Below are positions 56,426-64,000 of a stretch of 64,000 nucleotides of DNA, piece after piece. Position numbers and translations under genes: made by a program. This DNA comes from Rahnella laticis (lineage in GTDB: Bacteria; Pseudomonadota; Gammaproteobacteria; Enterobacterales; Enterobacteriaceae). The first letter of the stretch is position 1; each line of letters starts with the position of its first letter. The stretch covers positions 1 through 64,000 of the forward strand of contig NZ_JADOBI010000019.1 in NCBI RefSeq assembly GCF_015644585.1, in the 5' to 3' direction. Below the pieces are notes generated by a model, which saw only the letters and a program-made list of their open reading frames with translations, was not told the DNA's origin and did no database searches.

Positions 56426-56464
56426 GCGCATAAAAAGTACAATTAACGCCTTTTAATTGATATA

Positions 56465-56489
56465 AACCCCGCAGCAGCGGGGTTTTTTT
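56465..56489 (+). terminator. rho-independent terminator of yfbT
   Basis: AACCCCGC and GCGGGGTT form an 8-bp stem with a 4-base loop followed by a run of T. Confidence 0.92.
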
Positions 56490-56500
56490 ATGCCATCCTA

Positions 56501-56625
56501 ATATCCGTCATACTTCAAACTGCCTCTGCGTTGGCCGCCTTCACAAATCCCGGTCACTTACTCTTGTAAGCTCCCGGGATTTATTCCGTTGCCGCCTTGA
56601 TGCAATTTGAATTATTTGGGGTATT
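56501..56625 (+). repeat. dispersed palindromic element, copy 2
   Basis: About 125 bp in the same orientation as copy 1. Shared blocks are ATATCC at the left end, TGCCTCTGCGTTGGC, CCGGTCACTTACT, GTAAGCTCCCGGG and TTGCCGCCTTGATGCAA, closing with GGGGTAT. It lies between the yfbT terminator and the yfbS ribosome site, so it probably forms part of the yfbS leader or promoter region. Confidence 0.85.
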
Positions 56626-56668
56626 CACTGAGTTTATGCCTGCCATCTCAACGCAAAAGGAGTTTGTT

Positions 56669-58501
56669 TTGACCGGTGAATTAATCTGGGTAGTGATACT
56701 GCTTGTGATCGCCATGGTGTTGTTCGCGCGCAATACGCTGCGGATGGATATCGTGGCGTTACTTGTCATCATTGCTTTCGTGCTGAGCGGAACGCTGACC
56801 ATCAATGAAGCGCTGGCCGGATTCAGCGACCCGAACGTGATTCTGATTGCCGCACTGTTTGTTGTCGGGCACGGGCTGGTCAGAACCGGCGTGGCTTATC
56901 AGGTGGGCGACTGGCTGATGAAAGTCGCGGGTAACAGCGAAACCCGTATGCTGGTTTTACTGATGCTGACCGTCGCCGGGCTGGGCGCGTTTATGAGTTC
57001 GACCGGCGTAGTGGCGATTTTCATCCCCGTTGTTATCAGCGTTTCTGCCCGCATGAAAACGTCTCCCGCCCGCCTGATGATGCCACTGAGTTTTGCCGGG
57101 CTTATCAGCGGGATGATGACGCTGGTCGCCACGCCACCCAATATGGTGGTTAACAGCGAATTACTCCGTGAAGGGTTTGACGGTTTTGGTTTCTTCGGCG
57201 TGACGCCGGTGGGGCTGGTCGTGCTGGTAATGGGCGTAGGATATATGCTGCTTGCCCGCCGCTGGCTGTCTTCCGATGACGCCTTACAGGATAAACAGCG
57301 CTGGAAGCGTCGTACTTTTCGTGATCTTATCCGCGATTACCACCTGACCGGCCGTGCGCGGCGGATGACGGTACGTCCCGGATCTCCGCTGGTCGGCCGC
57401 ACGCTGGACGACTTGCATCTGCGTTCCCGCTATGGCGCAAACGTGGTGGGTATTGAACGCTGGCGCAAATTTCGTCGTGTGATGGTCAGTGCAACCGGGA
57501 ACACCGAGCTGTGTGCCCGCGATGTGCTGCTGCTGGATATGGCTGATCCTGATGTTTCTGTCCGCCAGTTTTGTACCGATGAAATGCTTGAGCCGATGGT
57601 TTTACGCGGTGAGTATTTTTCCGAGCAGTCACGGGATGTCGGAATGGCGGAAGTGTCGCTGATCCCAGACTCCGAGCTGCTAGGTAAAACGTTGCGCGAC
57701 GTGGCGTTCCGCTCAACTTACGGCCTGAACGTGGTCGGCATTCGCCGGCAGGGAGAAGCGCTCGACGGCAAGCTGGTTGATGAAGTTTTACTGCTGGGCG
57801 ATATGTTGCTGGTGATTGGCGACTGGAAACTCATCCGCCAGCTACAACAGCAGATGCATGATTTCATTGTGCTGAATCTGCCCGCAGAAGTGGATGAAGT
57901 CGCGCCCGCACTCAGCCAGGCCCCCCATGCGCTGTTTTGCCTGGCGCTGATGGTCGCGTTAATGCTTACCGACGACGTGCCGAATGCCATCGCGGCCATT
58001 ATTGCCTGCATGCTGATGGGCAAGTTCCGCTGCATCACGATGGAAGGCGCGTATAAAGCCATTCACTGGCCGAGTCTGCTGCTGATCGTCGGGATGATGC
58101 CTTTCGCGCTGGCACTGCAAAAAACCGGCGGCGTGGCGCTGATTGTGAAAGGCCTGATGGAAGTGAGCGGAGGATACGGCCCGTACATGATGCTGCTGAG
58201 TTTGTTTGTGCTCTGCGCCGGTATCGGGTTATTTATTTCCAATACTGCAACGGCCGTACTGATGGCGCCGATCGCCATTGCGGCGGCGCATCAGATGGGC
58301 GTTTCGCCTTACCCGTTTACCATGATTATCGCGATTGCGGCCTCGGCGGCGTTCATGACGCCGGTTTCATCACCGGTGAATACGCTGGTGATGGTGCCCG
58401 GCAACTACAAGTTTGGCGATTTCATCCGTATCGGCGTGCCTTTTACGCTGCTGGTGATGGTCGTCAGCATTTTTCTGGTGCCAGTACTTTTCCCGTTCTG
58501 A
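56669..58501 (+). CDS. yfbS: SLC13-family anion transporter with RCK/TrkA_C domains YfbS
   Basis: Membrane transporter of 610 residues, the E. coli YfbS length, with N-terminal and C-terminal membrane bundles. Two central TrkA_C (RCK_C) domains (about 200-370; [14 protein letters not shown] and [13 protein letters not shown]) separate them. Membrane signatures include [29 protein letters not shown] and [13 protein letters not shown]. The substrate is unknown, possibly sulfate or dicarboxylate. The TTG at 56669 follows AAAGGAG; the frame reaches back to 56597 inside the repeat, which I reject as start. Confidence 0.92.
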   Translation: MTGELIWVVILLVIAMVLFARNTLRMDIVALLVIIAFVLSGTLTINEALAGFSDPNVILIAALFVVGHGLVRTGVAYQVGDWLMKVAGNSETRMLVLLMLTVAGLGAFMSSTGVVAIFIPVVISVSARMKTSPARLMMPLSFAGLISGMMTLVATPPNMVVNSELLREGFDGFGFFGVTPVGLVVLVMGVGYMLLARRWLSSDDALQDKQRWKRRTFRDLIRDYHLTGRARRMTVRPGSPLVGRTLDDLHLRSRYGANVVGIERWRKFRRVMVSATGNTELCARDVLLLDMADPDVSVRQFCTDEMLEPMVLRGEYFSEQSRDVGMAEVSLIPDSELLGKTLRDVAFRSTYGLNVVGIRRQGEALDGKLVDEVLLLGDMLLVIGDWKLIRQLQQQMHDFIVLNLPAEVDEVAPALSQAPHALFCLALMVALMLTDDVPNAIAAIIACMLMGKFRCITMEGAYKAIHWPSLLLIVGMMPFALALQKTGGVALIVKGLMEVSGGYGPYMMLLSLFVLCAGIGLFISNTATAVLMAPIAIAAAHQMGVSPYPFTMIIAIAASAAFMTPVSSPVNTLVMVPGNYKFGDFIRIGVPFTLLVMVVSIFLVPVLFPF

Positions 58502-58515
58502 CGCACAGCAGGCGA

Positions 58516-59115
58516 TCAGAGCGGAGAATCGAGGCTGATTTCATCCAGTGACAGACTGAAGCTTGGGATAAAGACTTCCATGAAGTAGTCCATTTCCGGG
58601 CTTTTTCTGTCAGCCAGCGTCTTTTCCAGACGCGCTTTTGCCAGCGTAAATTCGTTATTACCCGCCGACAATTCTTCCAGACATTTCAGGTACGCGCACA
58701 AGGCATCGGCCTGTTTTACCGTCAGTTTTTCATCTTCCGTATAGTAGTGTTCGTCAATCAGCGGACGGAAATCCTCCTGCAATTCTTTCGGCAGCATTTC
58801 AATCAGTTTTTGCTGAGCAATTTTCTCGATCTTTTTGTATTCATGGGCAATTTGCGGATTGTAATACTTGATAGGCGTCGGCATATCGCCGGTCAGCACC
58901 TCGCTGGCGTCGTGATACATCGCCAGAAGGGCGACGCGTTCTGCGCTCAGATTGCCGTTAAATTTACGATTTTTGATCACGGCCAGGGCATGAGCCACGA
59001 AGGCGACCTGGAGGCTGTGTTCGGACACATTCTCGGTGCGGACGTTGCGCATCAGTGGCCAGCGGCTGATCAGTTTAAGACGGGAAAGGTGGGCGAAAAA
59101 ATGGCTTTGACTCAT
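58516..59115 (-). CDS. yfbR: 5'-deoxynucleotidase YfbR
   Basis: HD-domain phosphohydrolase that dephosphorylates deoxyribonucleoside 5'-monophosphates, helping balance dNTP pools. The 199 residues show the metal-binding motifs ENVSEHS (His) and [20 protein letters not shown] (HD pair) and the later [12 protein letters not shown] Asp. It ends 14 bases from the convergent yfbS stop with no clear terminator between. Confidence 0.96.
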   Translation of the reverse strand: MSQSHFFAHLSRLKLISRWPLMRNVRTENVSEHSLQVAFVAHALAVIKNRKFNGNLSAERVALLAMYHDASEVLTGDMPTPIKYYNPQIAHEYKKIEKIAQQKLIEMLPKELQEDFRPLIDEHYYTEDEKLTVKQADALCAYLKCLEELSAGNNEFTLAKARLEKTLADRKSPEMDYFMEVFIPSFSLSLDEISLDSPL

Positions 59116-59197
59116 AGCACTCTCGATAACAACGGTGAATGAGAGTCCATTGTGAGCAGTGCGAAACCGTTATGCAAATGCGGAAATGCGCAGAAAG

Positions 59198-59223
59198 AAA
59201 AAAGGGCGCAGATGTCTGCGCCC
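59198..59223 (-). terminator. rho-independent terminator of alaA
   Basis: GGGCGCAGA and TCTGCGCCC pair as a perfect 9-bp stem with a 2-base loop, 6 bases past the alaA stop. On the minus strand six T follow. Confidence 0.9.
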
Positions 59224-59229
59224 TGATCA

Positions 59230-60444
59230 TTACTGACGGTAGGTTTCGAGGAAACGACCGAACTTGTTCACTGCCATTTCCAGTTCGTCTACGCGCGGGA
59301 GCGTCACGATACGGACGTGGTCAGGATAAGGCCAGTTAAAGGCGGAGCCCTGAACCAGCAGGACTTTTTGCTGTAACAGCAAATCGAGCACCATTTTCTG
59401 GTCATCCTGAATATTGAAACGCTTGGCATCGATTCGCGGGAACATATACAGCGCGCCTTTCGGCTTCACGCAGGACACGCCCGGGATCTGATTAATCAGT
59501 TCCCACGCGCGGTCACGCTGTTCGACCAGGCGCCCGCCCGGCTGAATGAATTCGCTGATACTCTGGTAACCGCCCAGCGCTGTCTGAATGGCGTGCTGCA
59601 TCGGAACGTTGGCGCACAAACGCATCGAGGCCAGCATTTCCAGACCTTCTATATAGCCTTTGGCGTGCTTTTTCGGGCCGTTCAGTACCATCCAGCCCTG
59701 ACGGAACCCGGCAACGCGGTAGGTTTTTGACAGACCATTGAAGGTTACGGTCAGAAGATCCGGCGCCAGCGACGCAATGGAAATGTGCTGAGCCTCGTCG
59801 TACAGGATCTTGTCGTAGATTTCGTCGGCAAAGATGATCAGATTGTGTTCACGCGCAATCTCGACGATCTGCATCAGCAATTCCTTGCTGTACACCGCGC
59901 CGGTTGGATTGTTCGGGTTGATGATCACAATGCCACGGGTGCGCGGCGTGATTTTGTCACGAATATCGGCGATATCCGGGAACCAGTCAGCGCCTTCATC
60001 ACACAGGTAATGCACCGCATTACCGCCAGACAGGGAAACTGCGGCGGTCCACAACGGATAATCGGGCGCAGGCACCAGCATTTCATCGCCCGTGTTCAGC
60101 AATGCCTGCATTGACTGAACGATGAGCTCAGAAACACCGTTACCGATGTAAATGTCTTCAACAGTGATATCGCGCATATCGCGCGCCTGATAGTGCTGCA
60201 TGATCGCTTTACGTGCAGAAAACAGGCCTTTTGAATCACAGTAGCCCTGTGAAGTCGGCAAATTGCGGATTACGTCGATCAGGATTTCATCCGGCGCGTC
60301 GAAACCGAACGGGGCAGGGTTGCCGATGTTCAGTTTGAGGACTTTGTTGCCTTCTTCTTCAAGACGTTTTGCTTCTTTGAGCACCGGGCCGCGAATGTCA
60401 TAACAGACGTTGTCCAGTTTGTGGGATTTTTCAATCGGGGACAT
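59230..60444 (-). CDS. alaA: glutamate-pyruvate (alanine) aminotransferase AlaA
   Basis: PLP-dependent aminotransferase making alanine from pyruvate and glutamate. The 404 residues are of class I/II fold. The PLP lysine is in NGLSKTYRVAGFRQGWM. Other signatures are NPNNPTGAVYSKE, FADEIYDKILYD and PAPDYPLWTAA. The ATG at 60444 follows AGGAGCC-type sequence on the minus strand. It is divergent from lrhA across a very large gap; E. coli alaA is controlled by Lrp. Confidence 0.97.
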   Translation of the reverse strand: MSPIEKSHKLDNVCYDIRGPVLKEAKRLEEEGNKVLKLNIGNPAPFGFDAPDEILIDVIRNLPTSQGYCDSKGLFSARKAIMQHYQARDMRDITVEDIYIGNGVSELIVQSMQALLNTGDEMLVPAPDYPLWTAAVSLSGGNAVHYLCDEGADWFPDIADIRDKITPRTRGIVIINPNNPTGAVYSKELLMQIVEIAREHNLIIFADEIYDKILYDEAQHISIASLAPDLLTVTFNGLSKTYRVAGFRQGWMVLNGPKKHAKGYIEGLEMLASMRLCANVPMQHAIQTALGGYQSISEFIQPGGRLVEQRDRAWELINQIPGVSCVKPKGALYMFPRIDAKRFNIQDDQKMVLDLLLQQKVLLVQGSAFNWPYPDHVRIVTLPRVDELEMAVNKFGRFLETYRQ

Positions 60445-61430
60445 GTAAATAGGAGCCTTTTGCAGTAAAGCCTGTTCTTCCCTGGCGCCAGGCGACCGTA
60501 GAACAGTGCGAAGGGGTCAATTTACTCCCCCGGAGCGGGTGTGAGAAGGGCTGTGCACCGTTTTGGTGAAAAACAGCAGTAATGCGGCCGGAGGTGGTTC
60601 TTTCCCATGCCTTACAGGACACTAAATGGTTTTTAATTCTTATGATTGGCTTTTATGTGATTTTTTATTTTGTAAATGGTGGTTTTATAACCGGTAATTT
60701 CACTGTTTTTGCTGCACTACGATCGCCGTTCCGGTTTTGCGGCTGTGTTCTTTTTGGGCAGAACATCATGAAAACTTACCAAAGCTCGACAAATTCTGAA
60801 AAAAAATCGTGTGCGGATGATAAACAAGGAAAAATGTTTGATGAGAATTAGTTTTATTTATCTAATGATTAATAGTGAGTGCTGGATAAATGATCATGTC
60901 GGGGCAATATCTGAAACCTATTCTTTTTTGAATAAGTGAATGCTTTACTGGCATATATATAATAAAAATCACTATAAACAAAATTTGATGAAACAAGAAA
61001 AATCTTAATGATCATTTAACTAATGACCAGTGGCATTAAATGGTTATTCGTTTGAGCCAATGAATTTAATGGGTTATATTTCCATGCGTTACTTTTATTA
61101 GTTAATTTAGCTTATGTTTCTTCTCCGGCAGATTGGCGATTGTCAGGGTTTTGTCAGCAGCAGGCCAGTATGTAAGGCATGTGGAAGGGTTTCACGGGAC
61201 GGACTATATTAATTAAGACGCTCTAATCATTCCTGCTTTGTGCGGAATTACTGTGCGTGCTTTTAATGGTTCGATGCTCACAAAGTGGAAAACTTTCGTG
61301 CACAAATATTTCTCATTTTCACTTATCAAATGAGTGAGTATCAGCCATATCTGGTATTCTGCTTTTTGCGGGTACTTTGACGCACCATCAGGGTAGCTTG
61401 TTATTAGATTCTATAAAGTGAAGAAAAACT
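60445..61430. promoter_or_regulatory. large AT-rich alaA-lrhA intergenic region
   Basis: This 986-base gap holds no supported gene; the longest frame (60582-60851, 89 codons) lacks a ribosome site and resembles nothing known. It is AT-rich, especially 60840-61130, and has many TAAT/TTAA runs of the kind bound by H-NS or by LrhA-type LysR proteins. A similarly long lrhA leader exists in E. coli, so it probably carries the lrhA promoter and autoregulatory sites. Confidence 0.6.
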
Positions 61431-62375
61431 ATGACAATAGCAAATCGTCCAATCCTCAATCTCGACCTTGACCTGTTGAGGACATTTGTCGCTGTTGCCG
61501 ATTTAAATACGTTCGCTGCGGCCGCTGCTGCCGTGTGTCGTACTCAGTCGGCGGTCAGCCAACAAATGCAACGTCTAGAACAACTCGTTGGAAAAGAACT
61601 GTTTGCCAGACATGGACGCAATAAATTATTAACTGAACACGGTATTCAGTTATTGGGGTACGCACGAAAAATTCTTCGTTTTAACGACGAAGCGTGCACC
61701 TCTTTGATGTACAGCAACGTCCAGGGCGGGATAACGATTGGTGCGTCAGACGATACGGCTGACACCATCTTACCTTTCCTGCTCAGCCGCGTGACTTCGG
61801 TATATCCAAAGTTGTCTATTGATGTCCGCGTGAAACGCAGCCCGTTTATGTTGTCGATGCTGGAAAGTGAGGAAGTCGATTTGGCCATCACGACGATGAC
61901 CAACACCGATCATCCGCATATCGTCCTGCGAACTTCGCCAACATTATGGTATTGCTCGGCTGATTTCGCCTATCCGTCAGGGGACAGTGTGCCGCTGGTG
62001 GTGCTGGATGAACCCAGCCCGTATCGCATGATGGCGATAGAGCATCTCAACCAGGCGGGGATCCCGTGGCGTATTGCGTATGTGGCATCAACATTGTCTG
62101 CTATTCGTGCTGCGGTTCGCGCCGGTTTGGGCGTGACAGCGCGGCCGATTGAAATGATGAGCCCTGAACTGCGTGTTTTGGGTGAGCAGGATGGTCTGCC
62201 ACGCTTGCCGGATACTCAGTACGTGCTGTACAAAAACGCCCGTTGCGAAAATGAACTGGCGATGGCGATTTTCAACGCTGTTGAGCAAGGGAATGATCCT
62301 TATTCTCTCAGTGCCTATGGTCCGCGTCCGGTTGTGGATGACGATCATGAGTTCCTGGCAGACTCTCAAAGTTAA
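61431..62375 (+). CDS. lrhA: LysR-family regulator LrhA (HexA/PecT/RovM type)
   Basis: Global regulator of motility, adhesion and virulence-type genes; E. coli LrhA represses flhDC, and orthologues are HexA, PecT and RovM. The 314 residues have an N-terminal winged HTH (about 11-70; [20 protein letters not shown] and [20 protein letters not shown]) and a LysR substrate-binding domain (about 95-290; [20 protein letters not shown]). The C-terminus [12 protein letters not shown] is family-specific. The ATG at 61431 follows AAAGTGAAGAAA. Its position between alaA and nuoA matches E. coli. Confidence 0.96.
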   Translation: MTIANRPILNLDLDLLRTFVAVADLNTFAAAAAAVCRTQSAVSQQMQRLEQLVGKELFARHGRNKLLTEHGIQLLGYARKILRFNDEACTSLMYSNVQGGITIGASDDTADTILPFLLSRVTSVYPKLSIDVRVKRSPFMLSMLESEEVDLAITTMTNTDHPHIVLRTSPTLWYCSADFAYPSGDSVPLVVLDEPSPYRMMAIEHLNQAGIPWRIAYVASTLSAIRAAVRAGLGVTARPIEMMSPELRVLGEQDGLPRLPDTQYVLYKNARCENELAMAIFNAVEQGNDPYSLSAYGPRPVVDDDHEFLADSQS

Positions 62376-62387
62376 AAATAACCCCGG

Positions 62388-62426
62388 CTTTACCTTCCGC
62401 CTCCGATCATCGGGGCGGGGGTAAAG
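62388..62426 (+). terminator. hairpin terminator candidate of lrhA
   Basis: CTTTACC..CCGCC and GGCGG..GGTAAAG form a long interrupted stem 13 bases after lrhA. The following tract is only partly T-rich. Confidence 0.6.
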
Positions 62427-63077
62427 GTTTCTACCTCTTTAGGGGTGTAAAAGTTGTGTTTTTATCGGTTTACTTTAATAACTCCATCCAAACCTGATTT
62501 TTTCTGCATTAACCCCTTTCCTTTCCCGCTACGACTGTCATTCCCGTTGACTATCACTTCACTAAATGACGCAAAATCCTGAATTTTTTTAGGTTAAAAA
62601 AATGCATCAAATTTTTCCGCAAATCGCTTGTCGTTTTTTGAAAATCAACAAAACTTGTTAAATGTGTGGCCATTTCTGTCTCAAAATTGACAGAACTCTG
62701 ACATGGATCAAAAAAATACCCCTATTAAGAGAGTGGAAGAGCCGACTATTCCTGCGACAATAGGAAAGCCCGAAAGATGTAATAACTCCCATCCCAGGCC
62801 CATGCTTTATCACGGTATTTAACTGACACGATTTAGCTTAAGTACCGTCGCATGATATGTTAATTAAATGCTAAGCATGTAAACTAATGTGGAGATACTT
62901 TTGTCAAAGTTGACAAAAGGTTATAGAAAAGGGTAAAAAGCCCACAACAAATCACTGGCTTAATGCCTTGTTGAGCCGTGAACTGTGTGGTTATTAATCC
63001 TTCCCTTGAATCGATGTGGTACGCAAACTGCCGACCCTAAGAGCAGATGCCAAAGTGCCACTTTTGATGAGTAAGCA
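62427..63077 (+). promoter_or_regulatory. nuo operon upstream region
   Basis: This 651-base gene-free stretch precedes nuoA and should hold the nuo promoters. TTGACA (62687-62692) and TATTAA (62723-62728) are possible promoter hexamers but not ideally spaced. An ArcA-like box (listed separately) lies 204 bases before nuoA. Long nuo leaders with ArcA, NarL and FNR control are known in E. coli. Confidence 0.6.
62859..62874. promoter_or_regulatory. ArcA box candidate of nuo
   Basis: GTTAATTAAATGCTAA matches the ArcA consensus GTTAATTAAATGTTAA at 15 of 16 positions. ArcA represses nuo under oxygen limitation in E. coli. Confidence 0.6.
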
Positions 63078-63521
63078 ATGAGTATGTCAACAGCCACTGA
63101 AGTCATCGCTCAACATTGGGCGTTCGCCGTTTTTCTTATCGTTGCCGTTGGGCTGTGCTGCCTGATGTTACTGGGCGCCGCGTTCCTTGGCGGGAGAGCC
63201 AGAGCACGCTACAAAAACACGCCTTTTGAATCAGGTATCGCCTCGGTGGGCACTGCCCGTCTGCGCCTTTCCGCAAAGTTCTATCTGGTCGCAATGTTTT
63301 TCGTCATTTTCGACGTTGAAGCCCTGTATCTCTATGCATGGTCAACGTCAATCCGCGAAAGCGGTTGGACGGGATTCGTTGAAGCCACCATTTTCATTTT
63401 GGTACTGCTGGCAGGTTTGTTCTATCTGGTGCGAATTGGCGCACTCGACTGGACCCCAACACGTTCGAAAGGACCTGTTAAACCGAGCCCGGCAATTAAT
63501 ACCAACAATCACCCTCAGTAA
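63078..63521 (+). CDS. nuoA: NADH-quinone oxidoreductase subunit A NuoA
   Basis: Small membrane subunit of respiratory complex I (ND3 homologue), 147 residues with three transmembrane helices (about 14-38, 68-90, 98-118). The conserved first-loop motif is NTPFESGI with the functional Glu region; in ND3 this loop senses active and deactive states. [26 protein letters not shown] is strongly conserved. First gene of the nuo operon; nuoB starts 22 bases on. Confidence 0.97.
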   Translation: MSMSTATEVIAQHWAFAVFLIVAVGLCCLMLLGAAFLGGRARARYKNTPFESGIASVGTARLRLSAKFYLVAMFFVIFDVEALYLYAWSTSIRESGWTGFVEATIFILVLLAGLFYLVRIGALDWTPTRSKGPVKPSPAINTNNHPQ

Positions 63522-63543
63522 GCAGTCATAGCGAGGCATTAAG

Positions 63544-64000
63544 ATGGACTATACGCTCACCCGCATAGACCCGGACGGTGAGAACGACCGTTACCCCCTG
63601 CAAAACCAGGAGGTCGTCGGCGATCCTCTTCAGGAGCAGGTTAAGCGCAGCGTTTTCATGGGGAATCTCCAGGAATCATTGCACGGCATGGTGAACTGGG
63701 GACGCAAAAACTCCCTCTGGCCCTACAACTTCGGCCTTTCCTGCTGCTACGTCGAAATGGTGACGTCATTCACTGCGGTGCATGACGTTGCGCGTTTTGG
63801 GGCAGAAGTTCTGCGTGCATCACCCCGTCAGGCTGACTTCATGGTGGTCGCAGGTACCTGCTTCACCAAAATGGCCCCGGTTATTCAGCGCCTGTACGAC
63901 CAGATGCTGGAACCGAAATGGGTGATTTCGATGGGCGCCTGTGCGAATTCCGGCGGCATGTACGATATTTATTCTGTTGTGCAGGGCGTGGATAAATTCC
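63544..64000 (+). CDS. nuoB: NADH-quinone oxidoreductase subunit B NuoB (5' part)
   Basis: Peripheral-arm subunit of complex I that carries the terminal 4Fe-4S cluster N2, which passes electrons to quinone. The window holds 152 codons, and the gene runs past the right edge. Three of the four cluster ligands are visible: the tandem Cys67-Cys68 in GLSCCYVEM and Cys133 in [11 protein letters not shown]. The fourth lies beyond 64000. The ATG at 63544 follows GCGAGGC. The N-terminus [20 protein letters not shown] matches the enterobacterial protein. Confidence 0.97.
   Translation, partial: MDYTLTRIDPDGENDRYPLQNQEVVGDPLQEQVKRSVFMGNLQESLHGMVNWGRKNSLWPYNFGLSCCYVEMVTSFTAVHDVARFGAEVLRASPRQADFMVVAGTCFTKMAPVIQRLYDQMLEPKWVISMGACANSGGMYDIYSVVQGVDKF

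Noticed and set aside
60582-60851. 89-codon frame upstream of lrhA
   Set aside because: It runs through AT-rich regulatory DNA with no ribosome site; its hydrophobic look follows from T-rich codons.
1-64000. tRNA, rRNA, CRISPR array, prophage or integron
   Set aside because: Looked for tRNA arms, rRNA conserved segments, spaced direct repeats and phage structural genes; none was seen. A covariance-model scan would be needed to exclude small RNAs.

Overview
This window is chromosomal DNA of a gamma-proteobacterium of the order Enterobacterales. Most genes and their order match the Escherichia coli K-12 segment running from fadL through aroC, fabB, pdxB, accD, purF, the his permease, pta-ackA and lrhA to nuo. 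Moderate GC, a single HisJ/ArgT-type binding protein and the kind of intergenic repeats present suggest the Yersiniaceae side of the order (Rahnella, Serratia or a relative). That assignment is inference; no rRNA or other decisive marker is present.

Layout. 1-123: the 3' end of an IS3-family element just after fadL. 146-5855: fatty-acid uptake and anaerobic-type beta-oxidation (fadL, yfcZ, fadI-fadJ) with FadR-like operators. 6303-15872: sixA, smrB, prmB, aroC, mepA, yfcA, epmC, yfcL, mnmC and fabB; the fabB promoter carries adjacent FadR- and FabR-like operators. 15921-24586: an accessory stretch holding a dispersed repeat, a Met/His-rich DUF2946-type protein with a PepSY membrane protein, a YbiR-like transporter behind a possible structured leader, a MocR-type regulator divergent from a rhodanese, the conserved gene flk, and a DMT exporter divergent from its probable AraC regulator. 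24676-35050: the core run pdxB-usg-truA-dedA-accD-folC-dedD-cvpA-purF-ubiX. 35251-38462: a sigma54-type promoter and the hisJ/argT-hisQMP importer. 38532-41519: pepT divergent from an orphan DppA-like peptide-binding protein. 41520-42180: a gene-free, hairpin-rich repeat-like block. 42181-44790: yfcH, yfcG, yfcD.

44829-50496 is the most distinctive region. A LacI-family repressor gene diverges from a PTS (EIIA, EIIB, UlaA-type EIIC) followed by a two-subunit transketolase. The promoter has three evenly spaced operator-like palindromes and a perfect CRP core. The locus probably takes up and cleaves an unidentified ketose. 50561-58501 holds pta-ackA and yfbV-yfbU-yfbT-yfbS. 58516-62375 holds yfbR, alaA and the regulator lrhA, with a 986-base AT-rich region before lrhA. 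The window ends in nuoA and the start of nuoB.

A palindromic element of about 125 bp occurs three times (15921, 47099, 56501). Two copies lie directly against gene starts. I saw no tRNA, rRNA, CRISPR array or prophage.
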